Assembly: GCA_026122915.1 (NCBI GenBank)
Contig: JAGIXO010000003.1
Span: forward strand, 1 to 5,057
Length of the DNA: 5,057 bases
Origin: Candidatus Electronema nielsenii
Lineage (GTDB): Bacteria > Desulfobacterota > Desulfobulbia > Desulfobulbales > Desulfobulbaceae
Reading direction: 5' to 3'
The first letter of the stretch is position 1. The number at the start of each line of letters is the position of its first letter. Below the pieces are notes generated by a model. That model saw nothing but the letters and a program-made list of their open reading frames with translations, was not told the origin of the DNA and made no database searches. This document shows, in pieces, positions 1 through 5,007 of this stretch. The position numbers were made by a program, and so were the translations under genes.

Positions 1-190
1 GGCCGAGGCTGGCGGCGATGGCCAGTACCCGCACCCCGGAGCCGGACGTTTTGACCGCCATGCGGAAGAATTCGCGCAGGGCCGCCGCTGCGCCGACTGT
101 CATGACAAACCAGAAAATCAGCGGCGGGGCAACGTAGAGCAACAGCACCCACAGCGCGGCCATGAGCAGACCGGGAACGAGGCGGTTCAT
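1..190 (-). CDS. cdsA: Phosphatidate cytidylyltransferase (CDP-diacylglycerol synthase), N-terminal part, cut by window edge
   Basis: The enzyme converts phosphatidic acid and CTP into CDP-diacylglycerol, the precursor of bacterial phospholipids, in the inner membrane. Only the first 63 codons are present; the frame stays open to the edge. The peptide begins MNRLVPGLLMAALWVLLLY, continues with a second hydrophobic stretch (about residues 22-38), then ALREFFRM near residues 38-45. This matches the CdsA start: a basic N-terminus, two membrane segments separated by a short PP-containing turn, and an ALREF/Y-R-M segment. The catalytic signature lies in the missing C-terminal part, so the call rests on the N-terminus and on the standard uppS-cdsA order. 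The ATG is 11 nt after the stop of the preceding small gene. No GGAG-like ribosome site is visible before it, so translation may depend on coupling. Membership is fairly sure; integrity cannot be judged. Confidence 0.82.
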   Translation of the reverse strand, partial: MNRLVPGLLMAALWVLLLYVAPPLIFWFVMTVGAAAALREFFRMAVKTSGSGVRVLAIAASLG

Positions 191-201
191 GAGCTAAATT
201 T

Positions 202-651
202 TCAGTTTATGTTTAACCACTTCGACAGCATTGGCCCAGCAAAAATACCTAATGCAAAGATTAGTATTCCAGCAGCTAAATTAATACCTAACGCAATCCA
301 TCTCTCAGCTTTTTTGCCTCTATCTAATGATGTTTGAATTTCTGTAAGGATAACTTTTGCTTTATCCTCTTCTACTTCTGCTATCTTTGAATATCTATCA
401 ATTTCGTCCTTGAGTATTTTTATTTTTCCAGAACGTTCTTTAAGATCAACTTCTAATTCAGATATCAAACCTGATGCTTCTTTCAAGGAATTTACAGCCC
501 GTTCGACCTTTATGTCTAATGACTCTCTTGATTCTTTAAGTTCATCAAAAATTTTAACAAAATCAATAACGGCAGACGAAGACGTAAAGGTAGATAAACG
601 CAAGGCCGCTTCCGCAACCTTCTTAAAAAATTCGACTGTATCGTCAGGCAT
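202..651 (-). CDS. Small coiled-coil protein with C-terminal membrane anchor, unknown function, inserted between uppS and cdsA
   Basis: I do not recognise this 149 aa protein. Residues about 35-115 are rich in K, E, D, L and I with heptad-like spacing and no proline, which suggests a long helix or coiled coil. Residues about 119-140 form one hydrophobic segment (GINLAAGILIFALGIFAG), followed by a short tail, PMLSKWLNIN. There is no N-terminal signal, so the likely topology is a cytoplasmic coiled coil held to the inner membrane by a C-terminal tail anchor. No catalytic motif is visible. GC is about 34% (141 of 410 bases counted), far below uppS and cdsA, and codons are AT-ending. It starts 20 nt after the uppS stop and ends 11 nt before cdsA, so it should be co-transcribed. 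No Shine-Dalgarno sequence precedes the ATG; the nearest GGAG is 29 nt upstream, inside uppS. Composition and position suggest lateral acquisition. A non-coding origin is unlikely given 149 open codons and the coherent helix-plus-anchor design. Confidence 0.72.
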   Translation of the reverse strand: MPDDTVEFFKKVAEAALRLSTFTSSSAVIDFVKIFDELKESRESLDIKVERAVNSLKEASGLISELEVDLKERSGKIKILKDEIDRYSKIAEVEEDKAKVILTEIQTSLDRGKKAERWIALGINLAAGILIFALGIFAGPMLSKWLNIN

Positions 652-671
652 TTTTTACAAAATTATATTAA

Positions 672-1412
672 TTACTTTTTCTCCACCTGCTCCCCTGTCT
701 TTCCAAACCTCCGCTGCCTGCTGGCGTAAATCTGCAATGCCTCAAGGAACTGCTCGCGGCGAAAATCCGGCCAGCGGGTTTCGGTGAAATACAATTCGGC
801 GTAGGAAAGCTGCCAGAGGAGAAAATTAGAGAGTCGCTGCTCGCCGCTGGTACGGATGAGCAGGTCGGGGTCGGGCTGCCCGGCGGAATAGAGGCAGTTG
901 CTGAAGAGCTGCTCGTCAATCTCCTCCGGCCTGAGCTGGCCAGCGGCGCAGCGGCTGCCGAGCTCGCGCACCGCCCGCAGCATTTCAGTGCGAGAACCAT
1001 AGCTTAACGCCAGATTGAGCCGCAGGCCCGGACAGTCGGCGGTCTCGGCAATCACCCGCTCCAGCACCGCCCGTGCATCGTCAGGCAGCCGCTCCTTTTG
1101 CCCGAAGCAGTCCAAGCGGATGCCGTTTTTTTTCATGGCATCCAGCTCGGCCTGCAAAAACGTCTTGAGCAGCATCATCAGCCCCTTGACCTCAAGACCG
1201 GGCCGCTGCCAGTTTTCAGTGGAAAAAGCGTACAGCGTCAGATGGCGAATGCCAATTTCGCGGGCGGCTTCAACAATTTCCCGCACCGAATCAACCCCTG
1301 CCTTGTGGCCGAAAAGCCGGGGCTGATGCCGGTCTTTGGCCCAGCGGCCATTGCCGTCCATGATGATCGCGACATGAACAGGCAGCGGCTGAATGACCGG
1401 CAGATCGGTCAT
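672..1412 (-). CDS. uppS: Isoprenyl (undecaprenyl) diphosphate synthase
   Basis: This cis-prenyltransferase condenses farnesyl diphosphate with isopentenyl diphosphates to make the C55 carrier lipid for peptidoglycan and other surface polymers. It acts at the cytoplasmic face of the membrane. The 246 aa length is normal. Visible signatures: HVAIIMDGNGRWAK at residues 13-26 with the catalytic Asp at 19; FGHKAG at 34-39; LTLYAFSTENWQRP at 58-71; YGSR at 138-141; and the C-terminal block IRTSGEQRLSNFLLWQ at 186-201 followed by YAELYF and WPDF. The start ATG overlaps the frr stop in an ATGA tetranucleotide, the usual sign of translational coupling; AGAGG at 1423-1427 gives a ribosome site about 10 nt upstream. 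GC is about 60% in the lines I counted. The 3' end carries GGTGGAG just before the stop, which may once have served the next gene. Exact chain length of the product is inferred from the family. Confidence 0.96.
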   Translation of the reverse strand: MTDLPVIQPLPVHVAIIMDGNGRWAKDRHQPRLFGHKAGVDSVREIVEAAREIGIRHLTLYAFSTENWQRPGLEVKGLMMLLKTFLQAELDAMKKNGIRLDCFGQKERLPDDARAVLERVIAETADCPGLRLNLALSYGSRTEMLRAVRELGSRCAAGQLRPEEIDEQLFSNCLYSAGQPDPDLLIRTSGEQRLSNFLLWQLSYAELYFTETRWPDFRREQFLEALQIYASRQRRFGKTGEQVEKK

Positions 1413-1966
1413 ACTTCCATGACCTCTTTTTCTTTGCCAGCAGCTATCGCGTCAATCTGCTTGATGTAATCATCAGTCAGCTTCTGCACCTCGTCCTGAT
1501 GACGGGTCATCTCGTCTTCCGAGATTTCCTTGTCAGCCTTCTGCTTTTTGAAGATGTCGTTGGCATCACGGCGGTCGTTGCGGACTTCCACCTTGAATTC
1601 CTCGGCGATCTTCTTCACTTGCTTAACCAATCCCTTGCGCCGCTCCTCGGTAAGCTGCGGGATGGGCAGGCGGATCACCTTGCCGTCGCTGGAAGGTGTC
1701 AAGCCGATGTCCGAAGCAAGAATGGCTTTCTCAATCACCGGCAGCATCTGCGGGTCCCAAGGCTGCACCACGATCATTCGGCTTTCGGGAATAGTCATGG
1801 CGGCGACCTGATTGAGCGGCATCTTGGAACCGTAAGCATCCACGCGGATACCGTCGAGCAGGGCGATTGAAGCGCGGCCCGTGCGGATTTTGGTCAAGTC
1901 CCGCTTGAGGGCATCAATCCGGGCCACCATCTTTGATTTGGTTTCGTCAACAACAGGATTTCCCAT
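1409..1966 (-). CDS. frr: Ribosome recycling factor
   Basis: RRF works with EF-G and IF3 to split the post-termination ribosome from mRNA, and is essential in bacteria. The 185 aa length is exactly typical. Landmarks: the N-terminal helix MGNPVVDETKSKM; KIRTGRAS at residues 26-33; the small beta domain around 40-105, including YGSKMPLNQVAAMTIPESR and SDGKVIRLPIPQLTEERR; and the long C-terminal helices with VRNDRRDAND at 128-137, the conserved Arg-rich region that contacts 23S rRNA. GGAG at 1974-1977 lies 7 nt before the ATG and supports this start. The gene normally follows pyrH directly; here a small AT-rich gene and a 66 nt spacer come between. Its stop overlaps the uppS start (ATGA). No unusual residues were seen. 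Confidence 0.97.
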   Translation of the reverse strand: MGNPVVDETKSKMVARIDALKRDLTKIRTGRASIALLDGIRVDAYGSKMPLNQVAAMTIPESRMIVVQPWDPQMLPVIEKAILASDIGLTPSSDGKVIRLPIPQLTEERRKGLVKQVKKIAEEFKVEVRNDRRDANDIFKKQKADKEISEDEMTRHQDEVQKLTDDYIKQIDAIAAGKEKEVMEV

Positions 1967-1990
1967 GAGATTTCTCCAATATATGACATG

Positions 1991-2019
1991 AGGTATCAGA
2001 CAAGTGAACTGAGTTACCT
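1991..2019 (-). other. Imperfect stem-loop in the spacer upstream of frr
   Basis: AGGTA (1991-1995) and TCAG (1996-1999) can pair with TACCT (2015-2019) and CTGA (2009-2012), leaving a 2 nt bulge and a 9 nt loop. The element sits between the stop of the AT-rich secreted-protein gene and the frr ribosome site. It has no T-run after it on the minus strand, so it does not look like an intrinsic terminator. It could be a processing or stability element, or chance. Confidence 0.35.
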
Positions 2020-2032
2020 GATGTAAATGTTA

Positions 2033-2458
2033 TTATTTTGAGATCGACACACACTTGAGTATTTGATTCTCAAGTTTGAAGTTATATTTAGACTCAGAGT
2101 AATTGTCACATTCATTGCCAGTTTCTAATAATTCACCAGATGCTTTTGAGATAAACACAAAATAGTCACCATCCTGATTGAGAACTATTCTGGAAGTAGT
2201 GTTTGGGCTGAACACTATCAGGGATGGCTTTGCAATACCGCGATATGTGCTAATGACGTTCAAATGATAAAGCCATCCATCTATGCCTTCTGGATCGTCG
2301 CCATCCTTTACTATCTGAATAGATTCAACCCTGCCTCGTATGACCCAGTCACTTTCTTGAACCATTTCACAAAGAGTTACTGGCCGTTCTGGACAGACTG
2401 CAAAAGCATTCGTGCTAACAATAAAAAAAATGCTAAAAAACTTAAAGAGCGTTCGCAT
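2033..2458 (-). CDS. Small secreted protein with signal peptide, NTR/TIMP-like layout, unknown function, inserted between pyrH and frr
   Basis: I do not recognise a named family for this 141 aa protein. Residues 1-20 are a clear Sec signal peptide (MRTLFKFFSIFFIVSTNAFA) with an A-F-A signal peptidase I site; there is no lipobox. The mature part holds four cysteines (22, 30, 117, 136). The pattern is: Cys pair, then SDWVIRGRVESIQ (36-48), YHLNVISTYRG (64-74), SLIVFSPNTTS (79-89), DGDYFVFIS (96-104) and ETGNECDNY (112-120). This order of a 'D-x-V-x-x-G-x-V' strand, 'Y-x-x-x-V-x-x-x-Y-[RK]-G', 'G-x-Y-x-V-F' and a late 'C-[SD]-N' resembles bacterial proteins with a netrin/TIMP-like OB fold; this is inference from layout only. 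GC is about 39% (163 of 418 bases counted), below the flanking genes. It starts 18 nt after the pyrH stop, has no visible Shine-Dalgarno sequence, and lies in the same frame as pyrH. Probably laterally acquired and co-transcribed. Confidence 0.74.
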   Translation of the reverse strand: MRTLFKFFSIFFIVSTNAFAVCPERPVTLCEMVQESDWVIRGRVESIQIVKDGDDPEGIDGWLYHLNVISTYRGIAKPSLIVFSPNTTSRIVLNQDGDYFVFISKASGELLETGNECDNYSESKYNFKLENQILKCVSISK

Positions 2459-2476
2459 CGATAACAGACGACCGGC

Positions 2477-3184
2477 TCACGCCACAATCAACGTCCCCAC
2501 CTGCTCCCCAGCCGCAGCGCGGGCAATGTTGCCTTCTTTTTTCATATTGAAAACCAGCACCGGCAGATTGTTGTCACGAGCAAGAGAGATGCCAGCCGCA
2601 TCCATAACCCGAAGCTGATCCTGCAAAACCTTGGTGTAGGTCAGGCGGTCAAAGCGGACGGCATTTTTATCTTTTTCCGGGTCGCGGTCGTACACGCCGT
2701 CCACCCGCGTGGCCTTCATCATCACGTCCGCGCTGATCTCTAAGGCTCGCAGCACGCCGCCGGTGTCCGTGGTGAAATAAGGATTGCCTGTGCCTGCAGC
2801 GAAGATCACCACCCTGCCTTGTTCCAGATGCTCTAGCGCGGCGGCGCGGGTGTACGGCTCGCAGACATTCTGCATCGCAATCGCCGACAACACTCGGCAC
2901 GGAACCCCAGTCCGCTGCAACCCATCTTGCATCGCCAAGGCGTTCAGCACCGTTGCCAGCATCCCCATGTTGTCGGCAACGGCCCGATTCATACCGCCTG
3001 CGGCACCAGCCACGCCCCGGAAAATGTTGCCCGCGCCGATGACCAGCCCCATCTGCACCCCCTGCTGATGCACGGTCTTGATTTCTTGAGCGACAAACTG
3101 AATCATGGCCGGGCTGATGCCGTAGGCACCGTCGCCCATCAAGGCTTCACCGCTAATTTTGAGAAGGATACGCTGGTATTGCAT
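2477..3184 (-). CDS. pyrH: Uridylate kinase (UMP kinase)
   Basis: PyrH phosphorylates UMP to UDP using ATP, the entry to UTP, CTP and UDP-sugars. It is a cytosolic hexamer of the amino-acid-kinase fold, usually activated by GTP and inhibited by UTP. At 235 aa the length is typical. Motifs: ILLKISGEAL at residues 6-15 with phosphate-binding Lys9; VIGAGNIFRG at 48-57; GGMNRAVADNMGMLATVLNALAMQDGL at 63-89, the conserved UMP/effector segment; AAGTGNPYFTTDT at 129-141, the uridine-binding loop; and KATRVDGVYDRDP at 157-169, the ATP site. I chose the ATG at 3184 because it begins the conserved MQYQRILLKISG and has GGAG at 3195-3198, 10 nt upstream. The frame is open further upstream (to 3343, overlapping tsf), but that extension is Arg/Ser-rich, has no family match and reads through the stem-loop in the tsf-pyrH gap. 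frr normally follows directly; here it does not. Confidence 0.97.
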   Translation of the reverse strand: MQYQRILLKISGEALMGDGAYGISPAMIQFVAQEIKTVHQQGVQMGLVIGAGNIFRGVAGAAGGMNRAVADNMGMLATVLNALAMQDGLQRTGVPCRVLSAIAMQNVCEPYTRAAALEHLEQGRVVIFAAGTGNPYFTTDTGGVLRALEISADVMMKATRVDGVYDRDPEKDKNAVRFDRLTYTKVLQDQLRVMDAAGISLARDNNLPVLVFNMKKEGNIARAAAGEQVGTLIVA

Positions 3185-3242
3185 AATCTGAGGTCTCCAT
3201 CGAATGAGGGAACTGGAAAAGACGCGGGCAGCAGTTGTCGTT

Positions 3243-3270
3243 AAGCCCCGGCTGCCGCAGACCGGGGACT
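3243..3270 (-). other. GC-rich stem-loop between tsf and pyrH
   Basis: CCCCGG (3246-3251) and CCGGGG (3262-3267) form a 6 bp GC stem. CTG/CAG pairing inside the loop (3253-3260 region) can extend it with a bulge. It begins 14 nt after the tsf stop. On the minus strand it is followed by CTTAACGAC rather than a T-run, so it is not a classical intrinsic terminator. A role in mRNA 3'-end protection, processing or partial attenuation between tsf and pyrH is possible. The fold itself is plain; the function is inferred. Confidence 0.5.
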
Positions 3271-3281
3271 TGCTTTGCTTA

Positions 3282-3893
3282 CTACGCGCCGAGCTGGAAG
3301 CGAGCGAAACGCTTAACGGAGATGTTCTCGCCCATCTTGGCAATCAGACCGGTGAGCAGGTCTTGAATCGACACATCAGGATTTTTAACGAACTTCTGCT
3401 CTAGCAGACAGTTTTCAGCCACGAATTTGTCGATTTTACCATCAACGATTTTGCCAACGATGTTCTCTGGCTTGGCTTTGCCGGTCTTTGCCTCTTCTTC
3501 CTTGATCTGGCTGATGTAAACCTCACGTTCGCGGGAAACTATGTCCTGCGGAATGTCTTCCCGACGGATTGCGACCGGATTGGCAGCAGCAATGTGCATA
3601 GCCACGTCTTTAGCAAAGGCTTTGAACTCGTCGGTCTTGGCAACAAAGTCGGTCTCGCAGCCGACCTCAACCATCACGCCTAATTTGCCCACACCATGAA
3701 TGTAGCACTCGACCACACCTTCAGAGGTGACACGACCTGAACGTTTTGCGGCCACGGCCAAACCTTTCTGGCGCAAATAGTCAACTGCTTTCTCCATATC
3801 ACCTTGGGTTTCGGCCAACGCCTTCTTGCAGTCCATCATGCCCGCATTGGTCTTCTCGCGCAGCTCTTTGACCATTTGGCTGGTAATTTCCAT
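3282..3893 (-). CDS. tsf: Elongation factor Ts (short form)
   Basis: EF-Ts is the nucleotide-exchange factor that releases GDP from EF-Tu so that it can bind GTP and aminoacyl-tRNA. Residues 1-40 are the UBA-like N-terminal domain (VKELREKTNAGMMDCKKAL at 8-26, a near-perfect family signature). GLAVAAKRSGRVTSEGVVE (44-62) leads into the core domain, and TDFVAKTDEF at 81-90 is the EF-Tu contact motif with the conserved Asp-Phe pair. The 203 aa length is the short form found in several lineages; the E. coli protein is about 283 aa. The ATG at 3893 is chosen over an in-frame TTG at 3914 because it starts the conserved MEITSQMV sequence and has GGAG 6 nt upstream (3900-3903). It follows rpsB as usual, but an intrinsic terminator lies in the 124 nt between the two genes, so tsf expression depends on readthrough or on its own promoter. 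Confidence 0.97.
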   Translation of the reverse strand: MEITSQMVKELREKTNAGMMDCKKALAETQGDMEKAVDYLRQKGLAVAAKRSGRVTSEGVVECYIHGVGKLGVMVEVGCETDFVAKTDEFKAFAKDVAMHIAAANPVAIRREDIPQDIVSREREVYISQIKEEEAKTGKAKPENIVGKIVDGKIDKFVAENCLLEQKFVKNPDVSIQDLLTGLIAKMGENISVKRFARFQLGA

Positions 3894-3929
3894 TATTGTC
3901 TCCTTTTTCTGCAACTATATATGATCATC

Positions 3930-3942
3930 CGGGAAGTTCCCG
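3930..3942. promoter_or_regulatory. Perfect 13 bp palindrome upstream of tsf, possible operator
   Basis: CGGGAA, one central base, then TTCCCG make a perfect odd-length inverted repeat, 37 nt before the tsf ATG and just downstream of the rpsB terminator. It is next to an AT-rich TATATA/TATAGT stretch (3914-3921 region) that could hold a -10 element, though I found no convincing -35. A repressor site or a short RNA hairpin (5 bp stem, 3 nt loop) are both possible. The function is inference. Confidence 0.35.
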
Positions 3943-3956
3943 AATGCAATCTCATT

Positions 3957-3987
3957 AACAAAAAGAAGGGGCTTGGCAGCCCCTTCT
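3957..3987 (-). terminator. Rho-independent terminator/attenuator between rpsB and tsf
   Basis: On the minus strand a 10 bp perfect stem, AGAAGGGGCT / AGCCCCTTCT (3978-3987 with 3964-3973), encloses the 4 nt loop GCCA. It is followed directly by TTTTTGTT (3964-3957, the first T being the last stem base). That is a textbook intrinsic terminator in the direction of rpsB transcription. It lies 31 nt past the rpsB stop and 64 nt before the tsf ATG. A comparable attenuator is known in the rpsB-tsf gap of E. coli, where it lowers tsf relative to rpsB; the same role is likely here. The other strand lacks a T-run, so it should work in one direction only. Confidence 0.9.
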
Positions 3988-4017
3988 CTCTCCTGCCGCC
4001 TTGCGCCTGTTTGTTGA

Positions 4018-4788
4018 TCAGGCGGCTGTGGTCGGCTCCTCAAACGCGGTGGCGGTCATAGCGGCTTCCAACTCCTCAATGTTCGCCGGAGTCTCCTCGC
4101 CAGACACACCTCTACCCTCAAGAATGGCATCAGCCATCAGGGAAGAAATCAGTCTGACCGCTCGAATTGCATCATCGTTACCAGGAATCAGGTAGTCGAT
4201 GCCGTCGGGGTTACAGTTAGTATCGGTCAAAGCAACAACCGGAATGCCCAACTTTCTGGCCTCATCTACCGCGATTTCCTCTTTGCGGGGATCGATGATG
4301 AACAGCACATCAGGCAGCTTGCGCATGTCTTTGATGCCGCCGACATTGCGTTCTAACTTAATCCGCTCTTTTTCCATCTGCAAAATTTCATGCTTCGGAA
4401 AACGGTTGATGCTGCCATCCTTCTGCATGGCCTCAATCTTCTTCAGCCGATCTACCGAATTCTTGATGGTCTGGAAATTGGTCATCATACCGCCGAGCCA
4501 GCGGTGATTGACGTAATACATGCCACAGCGTGCAGCCTCTTCCTTAATGACCGCCTGCGACTGGCGCTTGGTGCCAACAAAAAGAATGCTGCCCCCATTA
4601 GCTGCTACATCAGTCATGTAGGCACAGGCTTTGCGGAACATCCGCATGGTGGCATCTAAGTTGATAATATAGATACCGTTACGCGGCCCATAGATATATG
4701 GCTTCATCTTGGGGTTCCACCGCCGGGTCTGATGTCCAAAATGTAGACCGGCCTCAAGCATCTGCCGCATGGTGACGTTTACTGCCAT
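4018..4788 (-). CDS. rpsB: Small ribosomal subunit protein S2
   Basis: S2 (uS2) binds late to the 30S subunit near the 16S rRNA head-body hinge and helps to place S1. The 256 aa protein shows the family landmarks: MRQMLEAGLHFGHQTRRWNPKMKPYI at residues 7-32; GIYIINLD at 38-45; ILFVGTKRQ at 68-76; YVNHRWLGGMMTNF at 92-105; a helical coiled-coil insertion at about 106-150; LPDVLFIIDPRKE at 158-170; and GIPVVALTDTNCNPDGIDYLIPGNDDA at 181-207. The tail after 225 is acidic and Ala/Thr-rich, as often seen. The start is fixed by MAVNVTMRQM and by AAGGAG at 4794-4799, 5 nt before the ATG. It is the first gene of the cluster. A candidate promoter and a leader of about 125 nt lie upstream, where S2 autoregulation acts in some bacteria. 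Confidence 0.98.
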   Translation of the reverse strand: MAVNVTMRQMLEAGLHFGHQTRRWNPKMKPYIYGPRNGIYIINLDATMRMFRKACAYMTDVAANGGSILFVGTKRQSQAVIKEEAARCGMYYVNHRWLGGMMTNFQTIKNSVDRLKKIEAMQKDGSINRFPKHEILQMEKERIKLERNVGGIKDMRKLPDVLFIIDPRKEEIAVDEARKLGIPVVALTDTNCNPDGIDYLIPGNDDAIRAVRLISSLMADAILEGRGVSGEETPANIEELEAAMTATAFEEPTTAA

Positions 4789-4913
4789 TTTTGCTCCTTC
4801 TTTATGGTTTTATCCTCCACTCCAAAGCCCGATTCCACAAGGGAACACCAAAGGGCGAACAGGGAGTGTGTGTGATGAAATGTGCCTGAATTAAGCTCAG
4901 GGCTGTTGACAAA
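4789..4913 (-). other. Probable 5' leader of the rpsB operon
   Basis: If the candidate promoter upstream is right, about 125 nt of untranslated leader precede rpsB. It contains a 5 bp inverted repeat, CCTGA / TCAGG (4885-4889 and 4897-4901, 7 nt loop), and a small TTCC / GGAA hairpin possibility near 4830-4845. CTTTGG occurs twice within it. A frame is open across it and runs a few bases into rpsB, but it has no family likeness, so I treat the region as non-coding. Structured rpsB leaders that bind S2 are known in other bacteria; I cannot match this one to a described motif. Confidence 0.4.
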
Positions 4914-4916
4914 ACT

Positions 4917-4936
4917 TTGTTTATTACCACAAACAA
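4917..4936. repeat. Inverted repeat overlapping the candidate rpsB promoter
   Basis: TTGTTT (4917-4922) and AAACAA (4931-4936) form a perfect 6 bp inverted repeat with an 8 bp centre. It covers the proposed -10 element, which is where a repressor site would be expected, but repeats this short and AT-rich also arise by chance. Confidence 0.35.
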
Positions 4937-4949
4937 TGCCGAACAGCAA
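4921..4949 (-). promoter_or_regulatory. Candidate sigma-70-type promoter for rpsB operon
   Basis: On the minus strand TTGCTG (4949-4944) and TAATAA (4926-4921) are separated by 17 nt, which would start transcription near 4914. Each hexamer matches the consensus at about three of six positions, so this is the best-spaced candidate in the upstream region rather than a strong promoter. It is followed by the rpsB leader and start. Confidence 0.38.
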
Positions 4950-5007
4950 GCATATCCTGTTAAAGTACGGAAAAGAAAGCGATGGTTTAGTTTTTAGCGA
5001 GGATTCA

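Noticed and set aside
410..787. Plus-strand open frame antisense to the coiled-coil gene and the uppS 3' end
   Set aside because: It spans an intergenic gap and two unrelated genes of differing composition, and its Ser/Lys-rich product has no recognisable pattern; a shadow frame.
1098..1870. Plus-strand open frames of 123 codons antisense to uppS and frr
   Set aside because: These are shadows of GC-rich conserved genes; the products are His/Gln/Arg-rich with no domain-like pattern.
1967..1999. Possible promoter just before frr (TATATT at 1978-1983)
   Set aside because: No -35 at proper spacing (14 or 19 nt for the nearest candidates), and transcription would start inside the frr ribosome site.
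202..2458. The two AT-rich genes as one split mobile element or toxin-antitoxin pair
   Set aside because: They are 1.4 kb apart with frr and uppS between. They share no repeats or boundary sequence that I can see. One is exported and the other is a tail-anchored coiled coil, so a direct pair is not supported.
3185..3343. N-terminal extension of pyrH up to 3343
   Set aside because: The extension is Arg/Ser-rich low-complexity sequence, overlaps tsf and reads through the stem-loop; the conserved protein begins at the ATG at 3184 with GGAG upstream.
3894..3914. Alternative TTG start of tsf at 3914
   Set aside because: It adds seven non-conserved residues encoded by the ribosome-site region; the ATG at 3893 has a proper GGAG 6 nt upstream.
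4906..4934. Plus-strand TTGACA as a promoter for the possible divergent gene
   Set aside because: The -35 match is perfect, but nothing resembling a -10 lies 16-18 nt downstream.
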